Positions 53,630-62,106 are shown, counted from the stretch's first letter. The stretch is 64,000 nt of DNA from Acidaminococcus sp. (GCA_022482815.1 JAKVOM010000001.1:2500946-2564945); one strand, 5' to 3'. Notes: generated by a model not told the origin, from the letters alone. A program made the numbers and translations.

Positions 53630-54203
53630 TTTCCTGATTCCTCTCTTCAGGCAAGGCTGTGATCAGGAACTTCGCTCTGAAAACTTCCTTTCGGTTGTTC
53701 CTGATTTTCACCCAGATTGTATACTTATCTTCTTGTTTCCTTTTTACTTCAGCTCGAGCAACGAGCACGGAACCACTGTAGACGGGGATCTTATACTTGA
53801 CATTAGCCACCCCGGTCACTGCGGCCGGAGCATCGATCACGGCAAGTGCCAGTGAATTTGCCTGTGCGAACATATACTGCCCGCGGGCAACACCCGTCTT
53901 TTGCAGGACCATCTCTTTGGTGACAGTCATCATGGAAATCCCGCTGACTCCGATTTCCAGGTCAATCAGTTCACCGACAATATCGTCACTCGTGATGGAC
54001 TGCAGCTTTTTCTGGGCATTCTCGGCCATATACCGCGTTCTTTCACGCAGTTCCGGAATGCCAAGAGCCAGCCTGTCAAGACGAATGGTCTGGATACTGA
54101 CGTCAAACTGTTCGGCCAGGTTCTCATCAGTCAGAAAGGGATTCTTCGCAAGAAGCGTCTGCAATTTTGTTTGACGAAGCTTTTTATTTGCGGCAGAGCC
54201 CAT
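53613..54203 (-). CDS. fapR: Transcription factor FapR, malonyl-CoA-responsive repressor of lipid synthesis
   Basis: This 196-residue repressor has an N-terminal DeoR-like helix-turn-helix (LTDENLAEQFDVSIQTIRLD) and a C-terminal hot-dog thioesterase-like domain that binds malonyl-CoA (about 90-190, with GVARGQYMFAQANSLALAV). Known biology: free FapR represses fap operons; malonyl-CoA releases it. The start at 54203 follows AGGTG by six bases; a GTG three codons earlier overlaps that site. A FapR box lies 16 bp upstream, so it should repress its own operon (fapR-plsX-fabH-fabD-fabG-acpP-FabK-like-fabF-rnc). Confidence 0.96.
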   Translation of the reverse strand: MGSAANKKLRQTKLQTLLAKNPFLTDENLAEQFDVSIQTIRLDRLALGIPELRERTRYMAENAQKKLQSITSDDIVGELIDLEIGVSGISMMTVTKEMVLQKTGVARGQYMFAQANSLALAVIDAPAAVTGVANVKYKIPVYSGSVLVARAEVKRKQEDKYTIWVKIRNNRKEVFRAKFLITALPEERNQENENRG

Positions 54204-54218
54204 AACTTTCACCTACTT

Positions 54219-54235
54219 TTAGTACCTAGTCCTAA
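54219..54235. promoter_or_regulatory. FapR operator
   Basis: ttagtacctagtcctaa matches the FapR consensus ttagtacctggtactaa at nearly all positions. It lies between the fapR promoter (TSS about 54240) and the start codon, so bound repressor would block elongation or initiation. Confidence 0.9.
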
Positions 54236-54246
54236 CAACAGACATT

Positions 54247-54275
54247 ATTATAAGGTGATAAACCATAAATTGCAA
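54247..54275 (-). promoter_or_regulatory. Predicted promoter of the fapR-fab operon
   Basis: TTGCAA (54270-54275) and TATAAT (54247-54252) spaced by 17 bp; the FapR box starts about 12 bp downstream of the -10. Confidence 0.75.
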
Positions 54276-54917
54276 CTTTTCAGGCCTTATTGTCACATAT
54301 AGTTTACAGTATGGAATAGAAAAAGGCCAGAGCGTGGAGAAAAAGTACCGGCAGTACGGCCTTTGGCCGAAAAAGCAGTTGGTGACTAATGCCGTAGTAC
54401 AGACAGGGCCTCTGTAACGCAATGATGCAATGAAGCCATGAAGCTGCGGACGGCTTCACTTCTGACCTGCAGCAGCGCAATCCGACTTCTGTCGGGAATA
54501 AAATGAGAATTATAAACCGCTTTTGCAGGTTAGTCGAATTTAAGAACATGTTTTGTCAATATCGCTGCTCTCAGTGGCAATCTACGGCCAGCGGATTAAT
54601 TAATAGTTTTTCTCCCCCCCTCTGTGGTTATTTCTTTTTCCGACTTCGTGGAAGGAGATTGCGTGCTCTTTTTCGCCGTAGTGATAACCGGATTTCCATC
54701 CTCCACCACTTCGTGGTTCTCCTTTTCAAAGCCACTGCGTGGCGTGAAAGGAGGTTGTAGAAGATAAGCAAACCTCCTTCGTCGGTTTCAGGATGGCCAA
54801 GCTTTGGCTTGGCCTACCAAGAAAGCTTTCCTCCCCCACTGCGTGGTCCTTCCTTCCGACTGCGTGGAAGGAGGTGGCAGAGGATAAGCAAACCTCCTTC
54901 GTCGGTTTGCTTTTAAT
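54276..54917. repeat. Repeat island: double-hairpin element copies 3 and 4
   Basis: No gene is supported in this 640-bp gap. Bases about 54610-54788 hold a longer, partly degenerate copy of the double-hairpin element (ccgacttcgtggaaggag, then ccactgcgtggcgtgaaagg, then gataagcaaacctcc). Bases 54829-54912 hold a near-perfect copy (ccgactgcgtggaaggaggt, gataagcaaacctcc, gtcggtttgc). Between them is the hairpin ggccaagc (54795-54802) / gcttggcc (54807-54814). The first 300 bp (54300-54600) contain ttggtgactaatgccgtagtac, like the other repeat family, and the hairpin-rich aagccatgaagctgcggacggcttc. Confidence 0.7.
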
Positions 54918-54956
54918 AAAAAAAGCGTACCGCCAATCGACGGTACGCTCTTTTAT
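54918..54956 (-). terminator. Terminator of the yceD-rpmF operon
   Basis: A perfect 9-bp stem agcgtaccg (54924-54932) / cggtacgct (54941-54949) with A/T tracts on both sides. It lies about 10 bp after the rpmF stop. Confidence 0.9.
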
Positions 54957-54964
54957 TCATAGAC

Positions 54965-55147
54965 TTATTCCTCTTCGGTCTTGACAACTTCCTTGCCATC
55001 GTAATACCCACATTCAGGGCATACATGGTGCGGACGCATCAGCTCGTGGCATTGCGGACATTCAACCAAGCCAGGAGCAGTCAGTTTCCAATTAGCGCGA
55101 CGGGAATCGCGGCGAGCTTTAGACATCTTTCTCTTTGGTACTGCCAT
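54965..55147 (-). CDS. rpmF: 50S ribosomal protein L32
   Basis: This 60-residue zinc-ribbon ribosomal protein begins AVPKRKMSKARRDSRRANWK, the standard L32 start, and keeps all four zinc-ligand cysteines (CPQC and CPEC), unlike the cysteine-free paralogue form. It lies 24 bp downstream of the DUF177 gene, the usual yceD-rpmF pairing. In many bacteria the pair precedes plsX; here they are separated from fapR-plsX by the repeat island. Confidence 0.97.
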   Translation of the reverse strand: MAVPKRKMSKARRDSRRANWKLTAPGLVECPQCHELMRPHHVCPECGYYDGKEVVKTEEE

Positions 55148-55171
55148 TGTTGTACACCTCCTACACTCAAC

Positions 55172-55675
55172 CTATTTCTTGAGCAATGCCTCGAGAGCCT
55201 GTAATCTAGGATCAATGGATCTCGTTTCACAATGACACGGCGTCACGTTTCTGTCGGCTCCACAGACCGGACAGATACCCTTACAGTCCGGTTTGCACAG
55301 TGCTCGTGCAGGAACAGAAAGCAGAAGGGACTCCCTCAAAGCATCCGTAACATCAACCATATCAAACTTATAGGTCATGGCATCTTCCTCCAGGCCTTCC
55401 GTCCCTTCGGGATAATACCGTTCGTCAAGGTCTGCCGTCAGATTCAGCACAATGTCCTTGAGACACCGCGCACACTGCGTCTTCACGCGGAACTGCAGCT
55501 TACCCTCCAGAAGAATCATGTCTCCCCCGTTGGAAAGCGTAAAGTCAGCGGACACAGGCCCGTCAAGTTCAACGTCTTCCTTCTGAAGATCCAAATCCCC
55601 TGCTTCCAAGTCATAATGATAGGAAGCAGACCCGATAAGTTGTTTCTTGATTTCTGCTACATTGATCTTAATCAT
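55172..55675 (-). CDS. yceD: YceD/DUF177-family protein
   Basis: This 167-residue protein belongs to the DUF177 (YceD) family, encoded before rpmF in most bacteria and implicated in 23S rRNA metabolism; its biochemical function is not established. Family features are RVKTQCARCLKDI and the C-terminal cysteine cluster LCKPDCKGICPVCGADRN. It has a consensus promoter 20 bp upstream and is co-transcribed with rpmF. Confidence 0.92.
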   Translation of the reverse strand: MIKINVAEIKKQLIGSASYHYDLEAGDLDLQKEDVELDGPVSADFTLSNGGDMILLEGKLQFRVKTQCARCLKDIVLNLTADLDERYYPEGTEGLEEDAMTYKFDMVDVTDALRESLLLSVPARALCKPDCKGICPVCGADRNVTPCHCETRSIDPRLQALEALLKK

Positions 55676-55693
55676 AATAATATCAACCGTTAC

Positions 55694-55722
55694 ATTATAA
55701 CGGTGTGTCCATCCTTTGTCAA
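55694..55722 (-). promoter_or_regulatory. Consensus promoter of yceD-rpmF
   Basis: TTGACA (55717-55722) and TATAAT (55694-55699), both perfect, spaced by 17 bp. It begins only 5 bp after the ackA stop codon. Confidence 0.85.
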
Positions 55723-55726
55723 GAAA

Positions 55727-56923
55727 TTACTTTCCGCAAAGCATGTTGGTGTCGCGGGCAATCACCAATTCTTCGTTGGTCGGAATCAGATATACCTTAA
55801 CCTTGGAATCAGCTTTGCTGATTTCGGTAACTTTGCCGCGGACATTGTTGCGTTCAGGATCCAGTTCTACACCGAGGAATTCCAGGCCGGAGCAGATCTT
55901 AGCACGGGTTCCGATATCGTTTTCGCCGACACCGGCAGTGAAGACGATAGCATCTACACCACCCATAGCGGCAGCATAAGCGCCGATGTAACGCTTTACC
56001 TGATAGCAGAACATATCCAGAGCCAGCTGAGAGCGCTTGTCGCCTTTTTCTGCAGCTGCTTCGAGGTCACGGAAGTCACTGGAAACGCCGGAAATACCAA
56101 GAACGCCGCATTCCTTGTTCATGTACTTGTCCATACCGGCAGCATCCAGGCCCAGTTTATCCATCAGAATAGGAACGATAGCCGGGTCAATGGAACCGCA
56201 GCGGGTGCCCATCAGAACACCATCCAGCGGAGTGAAGCCCATGGAAGTATCTACAGACTTGCCGCCCTTGACAGCGGTGATGGAAGAACCGTTGCCCAGA
56301 TGGCAGGTGATGATACGGCTTTCAGCAACCGGTTTACCCAGGAGCTTAGCAGCATATTCGGAAACATAACGATGAGAAGTACCATGGAAGCCGTATTTAC
56401 GGATGCCATACTTCTTGTATTCGTCATACTTTACACCAAACATGTAAGCCACAGGAGGCATGGTTTGATGGAAAGCAGTGTCGAAAACGCCGACTTGCGG
56501 AGTATTCGGCATCAGTTTCTGGCAAGCTCTGATACCAGCAACATTAGGCGGTTGATGCAGCGGAGCCATATCGCTCAGGCTTTCAATCTTCTTCAGGACA
56601 TCTTCCGTAATCAGAACGGACTTGTCGAAGATTTCGCCGCCATGTACGACTCTGTGGCCGACAGCGTCAATTTCATCCATGGATTTGATAACGCCATAGT
56701 TCGGATCAACGAGTGCAGCCAGTACCTTTTTGATACCATCTACATGATCAGGAATAACACTCGGCAGTACAACCTTGTCCTTGCCGGCAGGTCTGTGGGT
56801 CAGGCAGGAACCTTCGATACCAATTCTTTCTACCAGACCTTTTGCGATGACGGATTCGTCTTCCATGTTGATCAGCTGATACTTAATGGAAGAACTGCCA
56901 CAGTTAACAACAAAGATCTTCAT
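55727..56923 (-). CDS. ackA: Acetate kinase
   Basis: This 398-residue ASKHA-fold kinase interconverts acetyl phosphate and acetate with ADP/ATP, yielding ATP in fermentation. Motifs are [12 protein letters not shown] at the N-terminus, [12 protein letters not shown] (phosphate loop), [16 protein letters not shown] and FTAGVGEND near the C-terminus. Full length. No phosphotransacetylase gene is adjacent, so pta lies elsewhere. It is a single gene with its own promoter; the yceD promoter starts right after its stop codon. Confidence 0.98.
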   Translation of the reverse strand: MKIFVVNCGSSSIKYQLINMEDESVIAKGLVERIGIEGSCLTHRPAGKDKVVLPSVIPDHVDGIKKVLAALVDPNYGVIKSMDEIDAVGHRVVHGGEIFDKSVLITEDVLKKIESLSDMAPLHQPPNVAGIRACQKLMPNTPQVGVFDTAFHQTMPPVAYMFGVKYDEYKKYGIRKYGFHGTSHRYVSEYAAKLLGKPVAESRIITCHLGNGSSITAVKGGKSVDTSMGFTPLDGVLMGTRCGSIDPAIVPILMDKLGLDAAGMDKYMNKECGVLGISGVSSDFRDLEAAAEKGDKRSQLALDMFCYQVKRYIGAYAAAMGGVDAIVFTAGVGENDIGTRAKICSGLEFLGVELDPERNNVRGKVTEISKADSKVKVYLIPTNEELVIARDTNMLCGK

Positions 56924-56991
56924 TATTTGCCTCCCAATTTTTTGCTGGTATAAAGCCAGTTTTTAATCTTGATATGGAATCATACCTTTTC

Positions 56992-57020
56992 ATTTTAGCA
57001 AATCATGCCTTAATTGTCTA
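56992..57020 (-). promoter_or_regulatory. Predicted promoter of ackA
   Basis: TAGACA (57015-57020) and TAAAAT (56992-56997) spaced by 17 bp, about 70 bp before the start codon. Confidence 0.55.
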
Positions 57021-57196
57021 GAATCAGCGAATATATGAGTAAAACAGTGGTTAGTGAGTGGTTAATACAGATGTGCCGGCGCCCTCTTCGGCGGAATTTT
57101 GATAAAGATTATAACGGACAGTTTATTTCTATTGCTGCAAAACGCTTGTCGCCTTGCTTCCTAAAAGTACGGCCGGCGGCATTTTTCTTTACTCCA
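57021..57196. repeat. Intergenic region with short-unit repeat
   Basis: No gene is supported. Bases about 57042-57070 read cagtggttagtgagtggtta, a unit shared with the gaps near 11660 and 27255. The rest shows nothing recognisable apart from the tmcAL promoter that follows. Confidence 0.5.
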
Positions 57197-57205
57197 TGGT
57201 ATAAT
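57197..57205 (+). promoter_or_regulatory. Predicted extended -10 promoter of tmcAL
   Basis: tggtataat is a consensus extended -10 element about 33 bp before the start codon. No convincing -35 is seen at 17 bp. Confidence 0.5.
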
Positions 57206-57237
57206 AGAGACAACAATGTACATAATAAGGAGGAGCT

Positions 57238-58446
57238 ATGACTACTACACCCGTTGTCGGAATTGTGGCTGAGTATAATCCTTTTCATAAGGGTCATGCC
57301 CACCAGCTTGCAGAAATCAAGAAAGAACTCGGTGCTGTTCCTGTAATTGCCGTGATGAGCGGTTCCCTCACGCAGCGCGGAGAAGCGGCTCTGTGGGATA
57401 AATGGGCCCGTGCTTCCCTGGCGCTTGCCGGCGGGGTCGATCTGGTGCTCGAACTGCCTGTCTCCTTTGCCTGCCGCAGTGCTGAATATTTTGCCCGCGG
57501 CGGCGTTGAAACGCTGGCAGCAACCGGACTTGTCACCCACCTCTCTTTTGGCTGCGAAACGGAAAACTACGGTCTTTTGAAACAACTAGCCAATGAAAAA
57601 ATTTCCCCGGAAGAATGGCAGGGTGCTTTGTCGGATGGTCATTCCTACGCCCAGGCTGCGCGTGCCATCCTGAAGCGCCGCAATCCGGCCTATAAAAAAT
57701 TGCTGGAAGGGTCCAACAACCAGCTGGCCCTGGAATATCTCCGGACGCTCAATAAAGAATATCCTGCCCTGCACGTAATTGCAGTGCAGCGCAGCGGTGC
57801 TTCCTACAGTGACTCCAAACTTGAGAAAGAACTGCCAAGTGCTTCCGCTCTGCGTGCCGAATTAAAAGAGCATGGATTTTCCCAGGCGTTCCTCGATGGA
57901 TTTACAAAAGAAGAACAACAACTGCTGCATGAACTTGCAGCCCGCTTTACGCGCGTCAAAGATAATTTGCTGAATGAACTGCTGCTCTATCGTCTGGAAC
58001 TCTCGAGTGCCGGTAAGATTGCCTCTCAGGCAGATGTTTCGGAAGGATTGGAAAACCTTCTCTACAAAAACAAAAGGGCCGGCAGCTTTGAGAAAATTGT
58101 TGCGGCCTGCACGACGAAGCGTTATTCCAAGTCTCGTCTGCGCCGTCTCTTGTGGCAGGTCATGCTCTCCAACAGTGAAGTTTCCTTTGCGGAAACAAAG
58201 CGCCTGAAACCGGCCTACATCCGTGTACTTGGATTCAATGACACGGGACGGAAGCTGCTTGCGGAAATGAAAGATACGGCAGCCCTTCCGATTCTTACAA
58301 ATGTTGAAAAGGATACGATGGCAAACCTTTCCGAGCGCGGGCGGAAACTGCTGCAGCTAGATATCCGGGCCACGAACCTCTATGAACTCATCACGCAGGA
58401 AAAAATTTCTGATCTGGATTATAAGATGGCGCCGGTAAAGGGTTAA
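57238..58446 (+). CDS. tmcAL: tRNA(Met) cytidine acetate ligase
   Basis: This 402-residue enzyme (formerly YlbM) uses acetate and ATP to form N4-acetylcytidine at the wobble position of elongator tRNA-Met. The nucleotidyltransferase site is GIVAEYNPFHKGHAHQLAEI, with the second conserved block RSGASYSDSKLEKELPSASALRAEL and a helical tRNA-binding C-terminal half. The ribosome site is AAGGAGGAG. It is divergent from ackA, which consumes or makes acetate; the proximity is suggestive but may be chance. An IS1182-type element follows about 60 bp downstream. Confidence 0.93.
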   Translation: MTTTPVVGIVAEYNPFHKGHAHQLAEIKKELGAVPVIAVMSGSLTQRGEAALWDKWARASLALAGGVDLVLELPVSFACRSAEYFARGGVETLAATGLVTHLSFGCETENYGLLKQLANEKISPEEWQGALSDGHSYAQAARAILKRRNPAYKKLLEGSNNQLALEYLRTLNKEYPALHVIAVQRSGASYSDSKLEKELPSASALRAELKEHGFSQAFLDGFTKEEQQLLHELAARFTRVKDNLLNELLLYRLELSSAGKIASQADVSEGLENLLYKNKRAGSFEKIVAACTTKRYSKSRLRRLLWQVMLSNSEVSFAETKRLKPAYIRVLGFNDTGRKLLAEMKDTAALPILTNVEKDTMANLSERGRKLLQLDIRATNLYELITQEKISDLDYKMAPVKG

Positions 58447-58555
58447 CCTTGAAACAGCCTTAAGGGTTTTATGACTCTACAAGTTCAATATTTACACACA
58501 AAAGGGGCTGTCGCATTTTGCGACGGCCCCTTTTGTATCAAAAACAAGGTAAAAG

Positions 58556-58590
58556 CAAGGCGCGGCCTCATTGAATGAGACCGCGCCTTG
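58556..58590. repeat. Long hairpin upstream of the IS1182 transposase
   Basis: Seventeen-base arms caaggcgcggcctcatt (58556-58572) and aatgagaccgcgccttg (58574-58590) with a single mismatch and a one-base loop, 15 bp before the transposase start. No T run follows, so it may limit translation or block incoming transcripts rather than terminate them; this is an inference. Confidence 0.75.
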
Positions 58591-58605
58591 GTGTAGAATT
58601 TAAAT

Positions 58606-60234
58606 ATGCAAAAAAAGAAACCTACACAAAAGGATTATACAAAAATTGGCAGTTCTTATCAACTTTTTCTTCCTCTAAATTTTGAAGTACAAATCCCTAA
58701 TGACGATCCTGTTCGCTTGGTGCGTGCCATGGTAGAAGGGATGGATGTAAAGGCATTGTATGACACGTATTCTCATGTCGAGAATAAATTAACGTCACCA
58801 ATTCAGCTGCTGGAAATCGTCATTTATGCATGTATGGAAGGAATTCGTGGTTCGCGTAAGATAGAGCAATCCTGTAAAAGAGACACTCATTTCATGTTCC
58901 TCTTAGATGGGAAAAAAGCTCCGGATAATGCAACCATTGCAAGATTTTGTTCCCTCCATCTAAAACCATGTATCAAGGAGCTCATGATTCAGATGGATAA
59001 ATGGCTGCTGGCTCGCGGTTTCATCACGCTGGATAGCCTGTTCATCGATGGGACAAAAATTGAATCTGTGGCAAACAAATACAAATTTGTTTGGAAAAAC
59101 AGAGTCTTAGGCAGCCAGAACAAACTCATAGAGAAACTGGAGCAACTGGTTCCCGAAATCGAGGAACGTTTCGGGATCAAGGTCTGTTACGGAAACACTT
59201 TCCACATCCGTCATTTAAAGAAGCTCCTAAAAAAACTGCTTGTCATAAAGCGGGCTGAAGGGATCGAGTTTGTTCACGGATGTGGGAAAAGAAAGACCAT
59301 TCTACAGAAGTACTATGAGATTTTAGCTAACTATCTCAAACGGCTTAAGGTGTATACGAAGCAGCTTCATATCTGTGGGGAACGGAACAGCTTTGCCAAA
59401 ACAGACCCGGATGCTACCTTTATGAGGATGAAAGAAGACGCCATGCTTAATGGCGCCTTAAAGCCGGGATACAATGTCCAATATGCAAACAATTCCGGTT
59501 TTACCTTGTTTGCAGATGTGAGTGCGCATCCCACAGATATGCGGACACTCATTCCTTTTCTTGAAGGATTTGAAGCCCACTTCGGTCAGAAATTTGCAAA
59601 CATTGTAGCCGATGCAGGCTATGAAAGCGAAGAGAACTTGGTCTGGCTGAAGAAGAATCAGTATACTTCATATATCAAGCCTAACAATTATGAAAGAAGC
59701 AAGAGGAAAAAGTATAAGAACGACATCGGCAAAGCAGAAAACATGACATATTTGCCTGAGCAAGACATGTATATCTGTAAAGGTAGGAGACTGCTGAAAG
59801 TCAGCAAAGTAACCCAGGTAAAGAACCGGTCAGGATATGTGTCAGAGAAAACATATTACGAATGTAAGGACTGCAGCGGTTGTCCCTACAAGGAACAGTG
59901 CATCCATGGGAACAATTGCAGGACACCCATGGAGAAAAGAAACAAGAAATTAGTGGTCTCGAAGAATTTTGCTGCATTGAGGGCAGAATCCCTGAAGAAC
60001 ATTACTTCCGAATATGGTAAGGAACTGAGGATGAACCGCAGTATACAGGCAGAAGGAGCCTTTGCGGATCTCAAGGATTCATTAAACGTCAGAAGACTAG
60101 AAACCCGAGGCAAAGGAAATGCCCTGGTAACAGTGGGAATATGTGCCATGGCACGGAATGTCCTGAAGGTCCATCACAAAGTTCAAGACGGCAAAGAGGA
60201 TTTGCACTTATATCCGCTGAAAAAAGAGGCCTAA
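58606..60234 (+). CDS. IS1182-family transposase
   Basis: This 542-residue DDE transposase belongs to IS1182 (DUF772 N-terminus plus DDE_Tnp_1-like core). Landmarks are YTKIGSSYQLFLPLNFE, the N-terminal helical domain, ITLDSLFIDGTKIES with the first Asp, IVADAGYESEENLVWL with the second Asp, a cysteine cluster YYECKDCSGCPYKEQC, and the third acidic site near QAEGAFADLKDSL. No frameshift or stop interrupts it, so it is probably active. A terminator follows at 60249-60298. Confidence 0.95.
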   Translation: MQKKKPTQKDYTKIGSSYQLFLPLNFEVQIPNDDPVRLVRAMVEGMDVKALYDTYSHVENKLTSPIQLLEIVIYACMEGIRGSRKIEQSCKRDTHFMFLLDGKKAPDNATIARFCSLHLKPCIKELMIQMDKWLLARGFITLDSLFIDGTKIESVANKYKFVWKNRVLGSQNKLIEKLEQLVPEIEERFGIKVCYGNTFHIRHLKKLLKKLLVIKRAEGIEFVHGCGKRKTILQKYYEILANYLKRLKVYTKQLHICGERNSFAKTDPDATFMRMKEDAMLNGALKPGYNVQYANNSGFTLFADVSAHPTDMRTLIPFLEGFEAHFGQKFANIVADAGYESEENLVWLKKNQYTSYIKPNNYERSKRKKYKNDIGKAENMTYLPEQDMYICKGRRLLKVSKVTQVKNRSGYVSEKTYYECKDCSGCPYKEQCIHGNNCRTPMEKRNKKLVVSKNFAALRAESLKNITSEYGKELRMNRSIQAEGAFADLKDSLNVRRLETRGKGNALVTVGICAMARNVLKVHHKVQDGKEDLHLYPLKKEA

Positions 60235-60248
60235 AAGATACAAAAAGA

Positions 60249-60298
60249 GCGCACGAAAAAAAGCAACTTAGAGTTGCTTAATTTCGTGCGCCCTTTTT
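60249..60298. terminator. Terminator at the end of the IS1182 transposase gene
   Basis: Nested stems gcgcacgaaa (60249-60258) / tttcgtgcgc (60282-60291) and aagcaac/gttgctt inside, followed by a T run (cccttttttc). Confidence 0.9.
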
Positions 60299-60407
60299 TC
60301 ATCTCAAAACATATTCAACTAAAAAGTAAGGCAATTTGGGGTCTTTAGCAAGTTATTTCAGGGATTAAAAATCGGTCACTTGCGACAGCCCCTTGTACAT
60401 TTTCAAA

Positions 60408-60983
60408 TTACTTATTTTCTTCGGAACCTTTTTCCAGGCGCTGATCCTCATCATAGGAGTTACGAAGTGCATCACCGTTTTCCTTGATGGCATTCAGAGT
60501 CTTCGTCAGATTATCTTCCAGATAGCTGAATACTTCCATAGCGTACTTCATGGATTCGCTGTGCAGCTTATCGGCATATGCATCAGCAGCAGCGCGCATA
60601 TCGCGGTCGTATTGCTGCGTATCGGAAACAATCTCGGAAGCCTTCTGTTCGGCAGCCTTCACAACTTCTTCCTGCCGCACCAGACGGTCTGCTTCAGCCT
60701 TGGCCAGGTCAATGATCCGGTCACCTTCGGCATGGGCCTGTTCCACAATTTTATCAGCTTCAGCACGGGCCTTCTTCAGGGTCTCGTTCTGTTCATCCAG
60801 GAGCTCATGAGCTCTCTTGATTTCCAGAGGCACAGCCCCTCTCAGCTTTTCAATGATGATATGAAGCTCATTTTCATCTACAATCAGCTTATTGAGAAGA
60901 GGAATTCTCATTCCATCTGCCAGCACATTCTCCATTTCATCCAGATACTTTTCTATTTCCATATCTCTATCCATACCTCTCAT
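60408..60983 (-). CDS. Coiled-coil protein (V-type ATPase subunit H/E-like annotation class)
   Basis: This 191-residue acidic protein is almost entirely helical coiled coil (residues about 35-150: AEADKIVEQAHAEGDRIIDL, AEADRLVRQEEVVKAAEQKA) with no signal or membrane segment. Such proteins next to coaD are often labelled ATPase subunit-like or DivIVA-like, but I cannot assign a function. It is 12 bp downstream of coaD and probably co-transcribed with rsmD-coaD. A cell-division or scaffold role is possible but unsupported. Confidence 0.7.
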   Translation of the reverse strand: MRGMDRDMEIEKYLDEMENVLADGMRIPLLNKLIVDENELHIIIEKLRGAVPLEIKRAHELLDEQNETLKKARAEADKIVEQAHAEGDRIIDLAKAEADRLVRQEEVVKAAEQKASEIVSDTQQYDRDMRAAADAYADKLHSESMKYAMEVFSYLEDNLTKTLNAIKENGDALRNSYDEDQRLEKGSEENK

Positions 60984-60995
60984 CTATCCTTCCCT

Positions 60996-61499
60996 TTATT
61001 TTTTGGGACGTGCCATAATCTGGGCACTCCGCTCCATGATGTCTTTTTGGATGCATTCCGGGACAAACCCCGTAATATCTCCCCCGAAGTAGAGCATTTC
61101 TCTTACTCCGGAAGAACTCAGATAAGAATACCTTTCATCCGTCATGATGAAAACGGTTTCCAACTCTTTGTCGATTTTCTTCATCAGCAAAGCCCGCTGG
61201 AATTCGTATTCAAAATCTGTAAAAGCCCTTAATCCGCGGACAATGAATTTAGCACCCTGCTCGCGGCAGAACTCGTTCAACAGTCCCGAAAAACTGGTGA
61301 CGACAAGATTCGGAATATGCGCGGTCGCTTTTTTAATCAAGTTGACCCGCTCTTCCATGGAAAACATGGCCTTGTCCTTTGTCGGATTCACAAACACGCT
61401 AACTATTACTTCGTCGAACATGACACTGGCCCGTTCAAAAATGTCCAGATGTCCCAACGTAACGGGATCAAAACTCCCGGGACAAACAGCTTTTCGCAC
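60996..61499 (-). CDS. coaD: Phosphopantetheine adenylyltransferase
   Basis: This 167-residue hexameric enzyme makes dephospho-CoA from 4'-phosphopantetheine and ATP, the penultimate step of CoA synthesis. The nucleotidyltransferase motif SFDPVTLGHLDIFERAS and the second motif YSYLSSSGVREML are clear. It follows rsmD by 55 bp, the conserved rsmD-coaD pairing, and precedes the coiled-coil protein gene. Confidence 0.97.
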   Translation of the reverse strand: MRKAVCPGSFDPVTLGHLDIFERASVMFDEVIVSVFVNPTKDKAMFSMEERVNLIKKATAHIPNLVVTSFSGLLNEFCREQGAKFIVRGLRAFTDFEYEFQRALLMKKIDKELETVFIMTDERYSYLSSSGVREMLYFGGDITGFVPECIQKDIMERSAQIMARPKK

Positions 61500-61554
61500 G
61501 TCAGACCCTCCATCAAGGCAGAATTCTACGTCTCATTATAGCAGAAAACAAAAC

Positions 61555-62106
61555 CTATTTCCACATGATTAACGAGATTTTTGTATCACCGTACTTCTCA
61601 GTACGAATTTGCGTACCCGGTTTCACATAGGATGCCGGGTCTTCATTAAGGGAATGTTCGAGCACAAGTATACCGCCGCTGCGCAGAATCGGGTGCTCAC
61701 AAAGCGCTTCATAAAGTTTTTGATTGAGCCCTTTGTCATAAGGCGGATCGGAAAAAATAAGATCAAATGTCTCGCCCCGGGCCGCAGCCTTAGCAATACC
61801 GGCAATGGCATCCGTATGACGGATGTCCGCAGCCTCTTCGGCCCGTGCTTTCTTCACGTTCGTCCGCACAAGGCGCAGGCTTTCATTGCTTTTATCAAAA
61901 AGAATAATCTTTTTAGCACCGCGGCTCCAGGCTTCCAATGCAAGATTGCCCGTCCCCGCAAACGCGTCCAGCACCACCGCGCCCGGCACGTAGTCACGGA
62001 TGATATTAAAGAGCGCTTCCTTGACGCGGTCCGCTGTCGGACGTACATCATAATTCTTAGGCGGCGTCAGTTTAAGTCCTCTGGCACGGCCTGTAATAAT
62101 TCTCAT
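61555..62106 (-). CDS. rsmD: 16S rRNA (guanine(966)-N(2))-methyltransferase
   Basis: This 183-residue SAM-dependent methyltransferase modifies G966 of 16S rRNA. It begins MRIITGRARGLKLTPP, has the SAM-binding loop VLDAFAGTGNLALEAWSRGA and the catalytic DPPY in FDLIFSDPPYDKG. The start at 62106 follows GGGAG; a longer in-frame reading to about 62598 runs antisense to the next gene and is rejected. It is divergent from the DUF4127 gene, with 79 bp between them. Confidence 0.96.
   Translation of the reverse strand: MRIITGRARGLKLTPPKNYDVRPTADRVKEALFNIIRDYVPGAVVLDAFAGTGNLALEAWSRGAKKIILFDKSNESLRLVRTNVKKARAEEAADIRHTDAIAGIAKAAARGETFDLIFSDPPYDKGLNQKLYEALCEHPILRSGGILVLEHSLNEDPASYVKPGTQIRTEKYGDTKISLIMWK

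Larger units (their letters stand above)
58504..60392 (+). mobile_element. IS1182-family insertion sequence, apparently intact
   Basis: A 1.9-kb element with 12-bp perfect terminal inverted repeats ggggctgtcgca (58504-58515) and tgcgacagcccc (60381-60392). The left end itself folds into ggggctgtcgcattttgcga plus cggcccc. It carries a 542-residue transposase, an upstream hairpin and an internal terminator. It sits between the convergent tmcAL and coiled-coil genes. No clear target duplication is visible. Confidence 0.88.

Noticed and set aside
58490-60410. Target-site duplication flanking the IS1182 element
   Set aside because: Left flank ends cacaaaa and right flank starts ttgtac; these are partly complementary but not a direct repeat, so none is claimed.
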